A stretch of 64,000 nucleotides of DNA from NCBI GenBank assembly GCA_934045075.1, contig OW203738.1:7479868-7543867 (forward strand), in the 5' to 3' direction. Position 1 is the first letter of the stretch. Each line of letters begins with the position of its first letter. Below the pieces are notes generated by a model. The model saw only the letters and a program-made list of their open reading frames with translations, was not told the DNA's origin and ran no database searches. Shown piece by piece: positions 48,541 to 59,359 of this stretch. Source of the DNA: Yponomeuta sedellus (lineage: Eukaryota > Arthropoda > Insecta > Lepidoptera > Yponomeutidae). Both the position numbers and the translations under genes were made by a program.

Positions 48541-48801
48541 TATATAAATACATACTTACATAGATACAGACATACATACGTACGTACGTACCTACGTACG
48601 TACATACATACATACATACATACATACATACATACATACATACATACATACATACATACATACATACATACATACATACATACATACATACATACATACA
48701 TACATACATACATACATACATACATACATACATACATACATACATACATACATACATACATACATACATACATACATACATACATACATACATAAATAAA
48801 T
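48541..48801. repeat. (CATA)n microsatellite
   Basis: About 250 bp of CATA repeats, with variant TACG repeats at the left end (48576-48602). The long Met-Tyr-Val-Cys frames on the - strand are artefacts of it. Confidence 0.97.
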
Positions 48802-49309
48802 ACGAAACTGAAGGGCACATTCCCACTCTTAGAGAGAACGATTCTGTCTACTTTGTAATTCTGATTCGGTAAGTGACAAAACAACTCTACATATCATAAT
48901 CAAAGCAAATTTAAGCGTCAACCCATTTCAAAGAAAGAAGTATGTTGAAATATACCTTATCATCTTTCATTCACGAACTCTCTAGAGTTATTGTTCATCC
49001 ACCTTCGCGGTTTGTTTACAAATCGAAAACAAATTTGAAGCTCGCGACCGATAACCGTGCCCGATACATTATCTAGCTAAACTTTCCGCGGACTCATTTG
49101 TTTTAATGCTAGATCTAATTAGCGGCGCATGCTATTGTGGTGACACCACAAATCAATAATACGTAGATTATTAAATAGAAGGTCTTATTTTTAAGTAACA
49201 CAAAGAGGTTTTAAGCTGCATACATAAGGATACACGTGATTGAGTTTTAATGAAAAGTTGACGATCGCAAGCTTATGTGCCGTTTCTCGTTGGTATTTTG
49301 TTTATAGAG

Positions 49310-49545
49310 TACTAGCTGTGCCCCAAATGTCATGTTCATCGATTTTCTCATGGGATTAAGATATTTTTCCGCCGTAAAACTTTGCCTATGTGTTAATCCA
49401 AGCCTCTAAATAGGTTTTATATCCAGGGTGTCAGTTAACTCCATACCTCATTTTATTAAAATCGCTCCAGCCCTTTAGCCATGAAGAAGTAACAAATATA
49501 CACACTCACAAACTTTCGCCTTCATAATATTAGCGTGATGTGATA
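49310..49545 (-). mobile_element. Helitron-like fragment, inverted
   Basis: ACTAGCTGTGCCCCAAATGT to CAAACTTTCGCCTTCATAAT. Confidence 0.5.
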
Positions 49546-51090
49546 CCTTCTACGTAGTATTATGTGTAGTACTCGTGGTTACCACCGTCGGGAATTAGAA
49601 TCACAATGTTGCAGATCCCAGTCACAGTCGCTGTGTACTTAACTGCAATCAAGAATTTGATTGCTTAACGTAGGTAGGGACGAGGTTCAAAACTATTTCG
49701 GAACATCAGTAAAAAATTATCCGTTTTTAATGTGTAAGATATTGTCTTCATTTTACTTTCCTTGGCAACGACAATATTCTTCTTCTTCTTCTTTTCGTGT
49801 CAGCGATTCGACCAGCTTGTACTTTTCCTGCCCAATAGTTGGCTACTGCAATTGCAGCAGCGTTGGCCTCTGTTAGATCCTCCAGAGTGCAAGTGTGAGG
49901 GCCCAATGGGCATTGCAGCAGGCAATATTAAGCGCATGGAAAACCGAATAATTTTGCGTAAACTTTTAGTAGGAGACGCACTTAAGAACTGATTGATCAA
50001 CGTATAATTGTGTATCCAAAGTGGTTCTTCTATGAATAAGCTATTAGTCAGCTAGCTAGCTACTATTCCCCGTCTCAGAATCGAGAAACTACTTAGTCGT
50101 TTGCGTAATTGTCATTTTTCCGTCAATAACCACCGCATTAAGGCCGTGGAATTTTTATACCAGTCTCTAACTACGGAGACTTTTCGAAGCCATCTTTGAC
50201 TTTGGCTAATGTACAAAATACATTAGTGGCTGAGCCGATTGACAACCCTGCTTTAAATACGTTTCATAGACGTCGTTGCTCTGGGGCCTTTAAAACTATT
50301 TTTGAAAGGCGCAACTCATTCTGTGAGTTGCAATGTTTAGTTTTGTTTAGTTTCTTCGAATCTGAACAATAGTTAGAACATGTCCACTCTTCCCTAACTT
50401 TACGTGGGTAGATATTACGAGTATGTACATAATCCATACAAATAAATCGTAATTCAAGACGCGTAATACGAGTAGGTGCGTCTACTTTAGATTTTTAAAC
50501 GAACGTAAAACTACTATACGAGACAAAACATTTCGTAATTTGTTATAGCCTCTACAAAGCTAATTAAACCTAATTTCCGGATTGGAAGTTAGTCTTAAGG
50601 TTACGAATTCAAATGTTTCTAACTCGGTCCAACAACAAAATATCCACAATACTTACCTATTGTACTTACGTTGGTATTTTTATATCTTTATTGGTACAAC
50701 ACAAATGACTCATCGCCACAAGTGTTTCACAGAGAAAGACTGAATGACGTCAGCAAAATACTTAGCGGTTTAAAAACACATTATTTTATCGACTCAGCCG
50801 TTGTATGTCACTTAGGTACCAGTTGTGGTAGAGGCCGAGATGCGTATTTGAATCCAACTTCTCAGTATATATTAAATCCGTCTTTGTATTGAACACCAAC
50901 GACACTAGAAACCAAGAGCAAAGGTTTTATTCAAAAATCAAACCATAGTTTGTGATGTTTCGGTTTAGCGATCCGGTTTTGCTTTGAAAAAATTTGAATA
51001 ATCTTCTAGATATTGCTTATTATACCAAACTATCCTGTAAAAATAAAAGAGAATTCCAATGTGACTTCGTGCCTGATACTTTAGTTATGG
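49545..51090. other. Unannotated
   Basis: No repeat family, gene or Su(H) word recognised; short frames only. Confidence 0.25.
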
Positions 51091-51185
51091 ATCGTCGTCG
51101 TCAGGCTATACTAGTCCACTGCTGGGTATAGCCCTCCCCTAAAGAGCGCCACGTTGTGCTACGTTGTTGTAGTTATGGATAGTTT

Positions 51186-51221
51186 AAAACTGTTTTTATA
51201 CGAATTTATAAAAACAGTTTT
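51186..51221. repeat. Perfect 15-bp hairpin, 6-nt loop
   Basis: AAAACTGTTTTTATA and its reverse complement around CGAATT. Confidence 0.9.
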
Positions 51222-51883
51222 ACACTGTTGCTCGTTCGTTTTTTACAATTTTCCAACGTTTCGGCACTTTTTCAGGTGCCGTGGTCCCGGATGACCACTA
51301 TAATTATGTCTACTGCTCGTGTTAAGCTTAGAAAATACTATTTGTTTTATTTAAGATTATGATTATGGTTTAATCGCGATTATTTTTTAGGTAAAACTTA
51401 ATCACCTTAATTCCTACTAATGAAATATTTCCTAAGGATTATTTACTTGATGTTAGAATTTCTAGCTTCACCAAGGGATAGATTCTGCTAATGCTTTGTG
51501 GTGCAATGACAATTGCATGAAAATGGCGATTCAATTTCGTTGCTGTTTCAAGTCTACGTGCGCGCATACAACGCAATATTGATATTATTTTATATCAGAA
51601 TTATTAATGTAATAACTTAATTGTATAATTAATTTTGCTATGCTGTTATACAGTTAAATTACACTGTGCACTATTTTTATATCATACCATCTTCACAACT
51701 GTAATTTACGTAAACAAACTATTGAATTGAATTGAAAAACATCAAAATAAGTAAAACATAGTTTAACTTTAAGGCGCTCTTTCACAACTTTATGTGTCTA
51801 TAATGCCAAAGCATGCGGGACAGATCTTCTACACTGTGTACCATCTCTTTCAAAACTCATGTTTAAAAACTAAATATATTTTT

Positions 51884-52532
51884 ATATTTTTATACAGTTG
51901 CTCAAAAAGTGGCGTATTGCAGGGACGTATAGCGTGCGGGATGTGGGCTATTACATACTCGTGCTTTTTTTCACCTTTCCCGCACTCGTGCGTTCTCTGT
52001 CCCAACTGTCAAAATATTGTATTTTAAAAAGAAAAACCAACCATGAAGTTTTTACTAAAAAAAATCATAGAAGTTTTTATGATTCATGCAAATACGTATA
52101 TTTCTAAAAAGAAGCTACTAATTTGTTTCAATATCAGTTTTAATGATTTGATTGAATGAGTTAGGTTAGGTTTCATTTCATTTCATCTCAGTAAATTTCA
52201 TTTTCATTTCATAACGATAAAAAATCCTACTGAAGACTGGCTTTATGGGCATGGTTCCCTTTGCCTATACCAGAATAGGTGAAGAAAAAAAAATCTCTGC
52301 GGTTGGCGCCATTTTCCAAATAATTTTTCTTTATTAAATTGCTTATTTTTGTCGCAACTGTATTAAAAATAGTCGTTCAGTACACGTGCGGAACCGTCAT
52401 TGCAACTTGTTCACTTGTTCAACAACTGTCAACCCTCGCATTCGGCTGCGCCTCGGCTCGGGTAGACATTTGTCGGAACTCTTTGCAACGACAGCCATTC
52501 CGCACTTGTAATGAAATATACTATTATCTTTC
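51884..52532 (-). repeat. ~600-bp dispersed repeat, copy 2 (inverted)
   Basis: Matches copy 1 over its whole length, with an extra ~35-bp GC-rich insert near 52436. Open frames across it are spurious. Confidence 0.75.
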
Positions 52533-52904
52533 AGGCTGTGGGTTGTCTATCAATGAGTCACAGTGCGGTTTTAGAACTATCGCCACTATACGCGTAACTC
52601 GCGGCGTCACTGGTTCAACCGTGCGGAGGCTCTGGCGAGGCGGCGACCGCGGGAGCTGCGTGGGAGCAGGCCGCCGCCGTGTGAATAATGCCTGTAATCC
52701 TGCCGCGGGCGATCCGCTACCGGCGCCAGCAATGTCTCGGAGGTAGGCCCATTAGTCGGGATATTAGTGAGAAAGTAGGCACAGTCGGAAGCAGATCAGT
52801 CTTGACATGCTCTGAGGTTTTTACACTTTTGTTGCAATTATCTCGCTTAATAGTTAGGTTAGGTATATATTTAGTATAGTTATAGTTTAGTTAAATAGTT
52901 AGGT

Positions 52905-53112
52905 GGGTTCGAACCCCGGCATGTACCAATGACTTTGTTTTCTAAGTTATGTACATTTGTGAAATTATAGTAGCAATACTACTCGCTGACGGTGAAGGAA
53001 AACATCGTAAGGAAACCCTAGTGTCTGAGGTGTTAGCGTACTTCAGCGCTTGCTACGTACAATGGCCCAACTATGAGGCTAAGTGCGGAAATCTCACGAC
53101 TAACTAACTAAC
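52905..53112 (+). mobile_element. SINE family D, head-truncated, intact 3' end
   Basis: B box GTTCGAACCCC, central domain GTGAAGGAAAACATCGTAAG, 3' end GCTAAGTGCGGAAATCTCA and (CTAA)n. Confidence 0.75.
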
Positions 53113-53226
53113 TAGGTTAGGTATATTTATTAGAAAGCGTATATTAAAATTTGATGTTACGTGTAATTGATTATAATAATAGTAATTATATGTAGGTAGT
53201 TATAATATATAGTAAGTAAAGTATTT

Positions 53227-53452
53227 AGTCGTCGTCGTCAGGCTATACTAGTCCACTGCTGGACATAGCCCTTCCCTAAAGAGCGCCACGTTGTGCTATC
53301 ATAGGGGGTAATGCCCATAATCCCTACGCTGGGTATGCGGGTTGGGGATCGCAGATCGGTGGAATTGTACTGCAGGGGCGCTGCTGCCCACCCCCCGGTT
53401 TGTGTCCCTTACTCGCCTTTTACGACCCCCACGGGAAGAATTGGGTAGAAGT
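53227..53452 (+). repeat. Dispersed LINE-3'-end-like repeat
   Basis: Close copy of 19670-19905, preceded by (GTC)n instead of (TTC)n. Confidence 0.65.
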
Positions 53453-53454
53453 AT

Positions 53455-54300
53455 TTAGTGCACAAACATAATGGTACATTTATAGTATTTTTTTCTATAT
53501 CCCCTGTATCAAAACATATAAAAACTCAGAAACTTATGTAGACATAATAGAAAATCCTCACGTATTATTTATTATTTAAACCTAGCCTTTAGGTATGAAA
53601 TTGTGAAAAATTAAACATGGAAAAAAAAATCGGTAAAAGAACTTTAAAAAATGGCATTATAAACATAGTTAAATTGTAAATATTTTAGGACTACACCTGT
53701 GGACAGATCAAGAATGTAAAGTCCGTAGTACACATACTTTAACATTTTATTTATCTTTTTGTCCGTATTTCGAGTGCGTAACGTGTACAAGAGTACAGGT
53801 TAATTTCTTGTCGACTGTACAATCAACAGCAAGTCAACCGACGCCCTTAACGTAACTGATAATTGTGCACGTATAAAACAGTCGAGGAACTGTCAACTGT
53901 ACTAAACTTAATACCATTAAGCCGTTGGAAAATGAATTTGTAGTCTGATCGAAACCCGACGTCTCAATTGGAGCAGTCATTTTCAAGCCGTCTTATTTGG
54001 GGCGGAATAGCAGTCAGTAATTCTGTTTGTCAATAATCATGTTCATACATGCAGCTGTATTGCCAAGAAGAGATCTCTTCATTTGATTTGCATCCCATTT
54101 TTTTGATCCAATTGAAAATTTGTATCATTTTATATCAAACCCTATAATTTTTTTACTTCAATAATTAATAATATGATTTTATACCAAATCCACAGAAACG
54201 GAGACACTCTCACCTTCCTTTAAAACTGGCAACACGTAAAGTTCTCATCTCATAAAACCAGCTACAATTCATGATTGATGACCGCCAACGGTAGCAGGCC
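53455..54300. other. Unannotated, AT-rich flank upstream of the mbeta-type gene
   Basis: No gene or repeat recognised. The AT to GC transition at ~54280 marks the start of the promoter-proximal region. Confidence 0.3.
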
Positions 54301-54860
54301 GGCGATCGCGCGGTAATTGACGCCGAGCCATTGTGCGCCGGCGCAGCGCCGTGTGATTGATCGATATGTATACAGCCGACTGTAATCTTACATTGCGATA
54401 ACGCGACGTCCGCGCTCTTAACTAGATTTCAGATTAATTACTCAGTTTGTATTCCGAAATCAGCGCAACCCAAACTTAATATTATAGAGCTAGAAAGTGC
54501 TACGCCACGTAATAATTAGGATAGTGCTACGCGAATCCTGCTACGAGACGCCTACGCGCTACGCTCCCTCGTAGAAGCAAAGGAGTGATCCCGCCGACCG
54601 GCACGTGATTTCAATAAATAATAATATGAAAGCAGTACCGATGCATACCGCAAGGTTCGCAAGCACGTCTAAGCAAAATCCTAGGTCACCAGTAGCAGCA
54701 AGTGAGCGTAGAATCTGTCCGCGGCGTGACTAACGCCGGCAATTACCGGGGCCGGGCGGCGCGGGCGCGCGGCGATTGTTTACGGCGCGCACGCGCGGCG
54801 CGGCTCGTGTCCCCCCCCGGCCCCCGTGCCGCCGCGCCGCCGCCCCCCGCCCCCGGCCCG
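54300..54860. promoter_or_regulatory. Upstream region of the mbeta-type gene
   Basis: Repeat-free GC-rich DNA. From 54499 to 54576 the word CTACG recurs (54500, 54527, 54541, 54552, 54559, and inverted at 54570). 54740-54860 is C-rich. No upstream exon is seen. Confidence 0.5.
54602..54607. promoter_or_regulatory. HES-type CACGTG site
   Basis: CACGTG in the context GGCACGTGA, about 370 bp upstream of the inferred start. E(spl) bHLH proteins bind GGCACGTG-type sites, so negative autoregulation is plausible but not shown. Confidence 0.45.
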
Positions 54861-54863
54861 CCG

Positions 54864-54883
54864 GCAGCTGCTCCGCACAGGTG
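54864..54883 (+). promoter_or_regulatory. Proneural E-boxes next to the SPS
   Basis: GCAGCTG at 54864-54870 and CAGGTG at 54878-54883, immediately upstream of the SPS. Proneural bHLH/Daughterless sites beside an SPS form the SPS+A code of Drosophila E(spl) genes. Confidence 0.8.
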
Positions 54884-54888
54884 GCGCG

Positions 54889-54921
54889 TGTGGGAACTCG
54901 ACGGATCCGTGCGTTCCCACG
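54889..54921. promoter_or_regulatory. Su(H) paired site (SPS)
   Basis: TGTGGGAA on the + strand (54889-54896) and TTCCCACG (54914-54921; CGTGGGAA on the - strand), inverted and separated by 17 bp, ending 20 bp before the TATA box. This orientation and spacing match the SPS that lets two Su(H)/NICD/Mastermind complexes dimerise. Confidence 0.92.
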
Positions 54922-54941
54922 ATCGCGCGCTCGCCCTTCCC

Positions 54942-54975
54942 TATATAAGCCCCCGCCCGACGCCTCAACCGCATT
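54942..54975 (+). promoter_or_regulatory. Core promoter of the mbeta-type gene
   Basis: TATATAA at 54942-54948, with the likely start about 54971-54975 in GCATTCCGCG, giving a 5'UTR of about 50 nt. The start position is inferred from TATA spacing. Confidence 0.82.
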
Positions 54976-55024
54976 CCGCGTTCAACGCTCAGCGCAAACG
55001 CACGCTCCCACTACCCACACACAA

Positions 55025-55627
55025 ATGTCCAACATGTCTTACGAGATCGCGTACTCGCTTCCCGACGACGGGCCGCAGCCCGTCTCGCGCACTTACCAAT
55101 ACCGCAAAGTGATGAAGCCGATGCTTGAGCGCAAACGGCGCGCTCGCATCAACCGCTGCCTCGACGAGCTGAAGGAGCTGATGGTGTCCGCCCTCCAGTC
55201 GGAGGGCGAGAACGTCGCCAAGCTGGAGAAAGCTGACATCCTGGAGCTGACCGTGCGCCACTTGCACAAGCTGCGCCGCCAGCGCCGGCTCTCGCTGAAC
55301 CCCACCGTGGACGCCGATCGCTTCCGTGCTGGATTCACTCACGCCGCCAACGAAGTGTCTCGCTGTTTGGCCTCTATTCCTGGAGTGGACGTGAGGCTGG
55401 GAACCCAGCTGATGACTCACCTGGGCCACCGACTGAATGACATGCAGCGGGCTGCGGACACACCCCCGGCCAGCCCGGCTAGTCCTGCGCCTTCTACTGC
55501 CTCCTCCTCATCGGGATACGCCAGTCCGTCACCGCCAGCTTCCCCGCTGCCGACGGCTGCGCCACTGGACTGCACCACCACTGCTATGGGCTTCAGCAAG
55601 GGCCCAGGAGTGTGGCGGCCCTGGTAA
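55025..55627 (+). CDS. E(spl)mbeta-HLH: HES-type bHLH-Orange repressor, E(spl)mbeta-like
   Basis: A 200-aa intronless nuclear transcriptional repressor and direct Notch target. Domains in order: basic region about 27-42 with the HES-type proline ([16 protein letters not shown]), helix 1 about 41-55, loop, helix 2 about 67-84, Orange domain about 98-136, a Ser/Pro-rich stretch 147-175, and WRPW at the extreme C-terminus (197-200) which recruits Groucho. Length and lack of introns fit the E(spl) bHLH genes. The start chosen is ATG 55025 (MSNMSYE); a second ATG at 55034 is possible. The open frame runs upstream to 54776, but that part covers the promoter and has no ATG. TATA and paired Su(H) sites lie within 140 bp upstream; the 3'UTR has GY, Brd and K boxes. 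Assignment to mbeta rather than another E(spl) bHLH rests on resemblance and the neighbouring Bearded-type gene. Confidence 0.95.
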   Translation: MSNMSYEIAYSLPDDGPQPVSRTYQYRKVMKPMLERKRRARINRCLDELKELMVSALQSEGENVAKLEKADILELTVRHLHKLRRQRRLSLNPTVDADRFRAGFTHAANEVSRCLASIPGVDVRLGTQLMTHLGHRLNDMQRAADTPPASPASPAPSTASSSSGYASPSPPASPLPTAAPLDCTTTAMGFSKGPGVWRPW

Positions 55628-56030
55628 AGCACTGCGGAGCGATGGCAGTCGGCTCCGCGGTCACATCTGTTCCAGCACCGCTCGGGGCCGCCTCCAGTAA
55701 GCACCCACTGTCAGTCGTGTGTCTTCCACTAGCATTTAGTACTTGTGTCGTTCATGTTATAAACATTGGACCAGCGAGTCGTTGTAAGGATCTCAGCTTT
55801 ACTTAGTGTTTAATTGATAGGTTTAACGGTTCGAAGCTTTAATAGGTTAACGTTAAATTGTATGTGATATTATAGTCTAAAGATTAATATTATTGTAAAA
55901 ACAAGATGTTGTATTGTAACGAGAACGGAAGCCTATTCCATAATTGTTCTGATTGTTATTTTTATAATGATGTTTTGATGAAAAGATTTCACAACAAGTG
56001 AACAACTCCAAAAGAGTGAATAATAAAAAA
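55628..56030 (+). promoter_or_regulatory. 3'UTR of the mbeta-type gene with GY, Brd and K boxes
   Basis: GY box GTCTTCC at 55721-55727, Brd boxes AGCTTTA at 55795-55801 and 55835-55841, K box TGTGAT at 55863-55868. The first AATAAA seen is at 56022-56027. The box set is the same as in the Bearded-type gene 49 kb away. Confidence 0.85.
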
Positions 56031-56640
56031 AATATTTCTCATTCTATTTCTGAATTTTACTCATCGTCACTCCCTCATCTTACCCAAGAATTAAATTGTT
56101 CATATAAATTGAAAACAGGAATCATTTTACAAAACCTGACGTCAACGAATGCAAATACACTACTTAATGAAGTAACCAAAGTACGTTATAAATATTAACA
56201 AGCTTAGAGTCAAGCGTTTGAACTGCTGACACTGTGGTCATACGCATTTTCCTATTTACATTATACGAACTAAGCGGTATACAATCGGAAATACACCTTT
56301 CTGATCGATACTCTCCCTTATGTAACGCAAAATAAGTATTAATACCGGGTCTATCCGAGTGTCGCTCGCTGCTCTAGGATAAACGATTTATAGCAATTCA
56401 AAAAATACTAGTATTACAAAACATCGTGGTGTTTTATAGAGTAAAGGTGATGTTTTCGGACGACTGTTTACAAATAGCGAATGTAGAGACGTGCTTATGG
56501 AGTGAAAAACCCAATTATCATATTATTCCTAAATTGACCAAGCTTGGGTTGACCGACACAAGCGTGCGATCGTCAACGTTTGACAGGTGAATATTTTTTC
56601 TCTAAATATGTACGTAAATAAATGTAGCTAATTTAAAAAC
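56030..56640. other. Unannotated downstream flank of the mbeta-type gene
   Basis: AT-rich, a 66-codon frame without family resemblance; no repeat seen. Confidence 0.3.
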
Positions 56641-56740
56641 CTATTTAGAGGCTAAAAATTTCACCCATTCCGGGATTCGAACCCGCAACCTCTGGCTATC
56701 CGTACCAGCGCTCTACCAATTGAGCCAATGGGCGACTCAC
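56640..56740 (-). mobile_element. tRNA-like SINE (family B) head with good cloverleaf
   Basis: On the - strand GCCCATT pairs with AATGGGT (one G-U pair), with a 5-bp anticodon stem and loop ACGGATA (anticodon would be GGA). A serine tRNA would need a long variable arm, absent here. The tail matches family B. Confidence 0.7.
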
Positions 56741-56824
56741 AGCATCAGTGAAATTTCGAACCTCTTTACAATATTCTCTGTATTACGTACAGGCAGCGAC
56801 ATCTGACTTAAGCAAATTGCATTA

Positions 56825-56885
56825 CTTACAATTTTAATTTGTTCCTTAGCACGGGTTAGTGCATTAAAAATAAAAATAGTGTAAA
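56825..56885 (+). mobile_element. SINE family B, 3' fragment
   Basis: TTAGCACGGGTTAGTGCATT followed by an A-rich tail. Confidence 0.6.
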
Positions 56886-56936
56886 TGTAGCTAAGTTCAT
56901 ATTATGTAATTATAAACACGATACGAACCCTAGCTT

Positions 56937-57032
56937 CGATATCAACCCTTGTTTGTCCCCACTGCTGGGGCACGGGTCTCTTCCTGCATCGCAGAAACGT
57001 TAGGCCATACTCCACCACGGGGACCAAGCCCG
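56937..57032 (-). mobile_element. 5S-derived SINE, 3' fragment
   Basis: About 95 bp of the 3' part, next to TCGATATC. Confidence 0.75.
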
Positions 57033-57214
57033 AACCCTAGTTTAGGCTTCAATTTTTCCACAACATGTACCACTACCATATCTGTCATATGTATCTAAAT
57101 AAACTAAAAAAGTATGTTCATAGAGGTAACTTAGCGCGTTAAGTATGTGTAACAGTATGACATAATACTTATACCAAATAAACTACTTGAACTTGAATTT
57201 GAAACTGCACTTGC

Positions 57215-57365
57215 TTGCTCTAGCTGTCAGGGTGGATAGGGGCTGGGCAAGTCCATTCTATCTAAAATCAGTGGCCCAGAGACAGCGGTCCCTTCACCCA
57301 TCTAGTCTCAGTGAAGGTGCCACTGGACGATGTATGAATCATCGCATTAGGTTCATGCAAAGGTC
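57215..57365 (+). mobile_element. SINE family D2, 3' fragment
   Basis: CGGTCCCTTCACCCATCTAG and GCCACTGGACGATGTAT match 63810-63950. Confidence 0.6.
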
Positions 57366-57895
57366 AAAGTTAAATTGTACTTAATTTGTGGATCGAGAAA
57401 ATAAACAAAATTGTATTTGTATATTATTCTTGCAGAGTTCACGAAGTTAATTGAATCCTAGAGGTAGTTTTGGGTACTTTATTATCACTCAAAAAGCTCT
57501 AATATCTGGCCTGGGTAAAATTTTTAAAAGATTATAAAATTTGCAGAAACATGTTGACTTATTTGACTCGGTTGCTTGGTTGGTCAAGCAGTCACACTTG
57601 TTATAAAAAAAATATTAAATCGATTTTTGCCTGCGTTTTATTACACACGCTCACGTATGCTCTTTCCTGAGAAATTCCAAGAGACAATACAGTTAACTAT
57701 TCACTTAGCGAAATTCTCAATTCAGAAACTAGCCCATACTTAATAAATTAATACGCGATTAAGCCCCGACAATATTCTAACTAGCCCTTACTTGTACTCA
57801 TTGTGTTGACAGCAACTGAAAAAAACTCTACCAATTTTTTCAACTATGATATACCACGTATTTAGACAATTATTATTTTTAAGACGATTAGTTTT

Positions 57896-58092
57896 ATGGT
57901 CTGTTTCACAATCTGCAGATAAACTTCCGGATAAGCTATCCGCAACCAGGGCTGCCGTTTGTTCTAAATTTGAAACCATGAACGAACACACGCAACTAGA
58001 GGAAAATTTGTTTTAATTTGGAACAAACGGCAGCCCTGGTTGCGGATAGCTTATCTGGAACTTTATTTGAACATTGTGTAACAGGGCCTTAG
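57896..58092. mobile_element. MITE family 2, copy 2
   Basis: Arms of about 65 bp: TCTGTTTCACAATCTGCAG to GGCTGCCGTTTGTTC, inverted as GAACAAACGGCAGCC to GTGTAACAGGGCC. Flanking TTA on the right fits a 3-bp duplication, but the left side is ambiguous. Confidence 0.72.
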
Positions 58093-58704
58093 TCTCATTA
58101 AAAGATACAACTACTGCCATCTCTAGTGTACGAATTGGAATGGGGAACTTTTTGAACGATCGCAGGTGGCGCTTTTAACGCCACCTATGACAAAGCTTTG
58201 AAACCGTAAAAGCTCGCTTGTAACCTACTACTGTAGCGTTTGAGAATCGTGCGCAAGAACGAACTATCGAAGTGCGACATTTCGATAGTTTCTCAGGTAT
58301 ATGTATATACATATACATTTCTTTATAGGGTTGTTTCCCCATTTGTTCATGTCTCAAGGATAAAAATTTATGTTTGAAACTGACAATTTTGTAAGATGAA
58401 CACTCTGTCTTTCCCAGCGGGCTCACAAAGAAGGGCGAGGGAGTGGAAAAGACTTTCACATAAAATGTAGGTACGAAGCTCAAACAGGAAGGCGCTTCGG
58501 GGATGCTTTTTTTCCATTGGTGCGCCACCGATGGAAAAAAGTCATAACTTGTTTTATAATACATTTTTATCTAAAATATTACCTACATGAGAAATTTTAA
58601 CAACAGTGACAACTATTTATGAAAGCCAGCGGCCACACAGAATCAACGTGGGATAGGACGCAGAAAAGACGTAACGATGCGTCTTTTCACTTATTGATCA
58701 TTTT

Positions 58705-58808
58705 ATAAACCTATTTAGAGGCTAAAAATTCCACCCATGCCGTGATTCGAACCCGCGACCTCCTTCTACCCGTGCCCTAGCACGGGTTAGTGCATTAAAA
58801 AAAAAGAG
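58705..58808 (-). mobile_element. SINE family B, rearranged copy
   Basis: Head in - orientation fused to a + oriented tail fragment (GCACGGGTTAGTGCATT). Confidence 0.6.
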
Positions 58809-58986
58809 TATGATTATTTTATGTTTAATTTTTCCTAGTGTGTAAAAAGAATATTCCTATCTTATCTTATCTTATCACTATCACACAAAATTACTCAAAA
58901 TGAAGGAAGGTGACGCAGCACACAATATACGTCTTTTCTGTATGGGCCTCGTCACATTTCTTCACTACAATTTGTATGGTAGTTAC

Positions 58987-59345
58987 GTTATCAACCCTTT
59001 TATGTCCCCACTGCTGGGGCACGAGTTTCTTCCTGCATCGCAAGAAGATTAGGCCATACTCTACCACGGGGACCAAGTCCGGGTTGGTGGAGGATTGTAA
59101 GACAGTGACGGGCCTTACAGTCAGAAGTTATCAAACCGCCCATAAGGCCTCTGACATGGCTTAACAACTGCCATTTCATGACAGCCGGCACCAAAGGCTA
59201 AACGTGCCTTGCGAAGCACGGAAGCGCTCGGAAAATTGTCACTAGCGGTAGTCACGGGACGGTCACCCATCCTGCACCTGACCGCGCCTGTTGTTGCTTA
59301 ACTCAAGTGATTGATTCCAATCACTCGGTTCGCCTAGGCCACAAG
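58987..59345 (-). mobile_element. 5S-rRNA-derived SINE, near full length
   Basis: On the - strand the head reads GAGTTAAGCAACAACAGGCG then GGATGGGTGACCG, matching the 5S rRNA internal promoter (A box and C box). The body and the end near 58987 match all other copies. Confidence 0.85.
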
Positions 59346-59359
59346 CTCTTTGTATAGTA

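Noticed and set aside
48482..48884. Met-Tyr-Val-Cys repeat proteins
   Set aside because: Translation of the (CATA)n microsatellite.
52339..52746. 135-codon frame at 52.3 kb
   Set aside because: Most of it lies in the 600-bp dispersed repeat; the remainder has no family resemblance.
54980..55020. A hidden third E(spl)-C gene (bHLH, Bearded or Kazal type)
   Set aside because: Looked for WRPW ends, HES basic regions and Bearded C-terminal blocks across the desert's frames and found none; clusters of 3'UTR boxes also occur only after the two genes.
54702..55112. 136-codon frame overlapping the mbeta-type promoter and start
   Set aside because: An alternative-frame by-product of very GC-rich DNA; it covers the SPS and TATA box and has no family resemblance.
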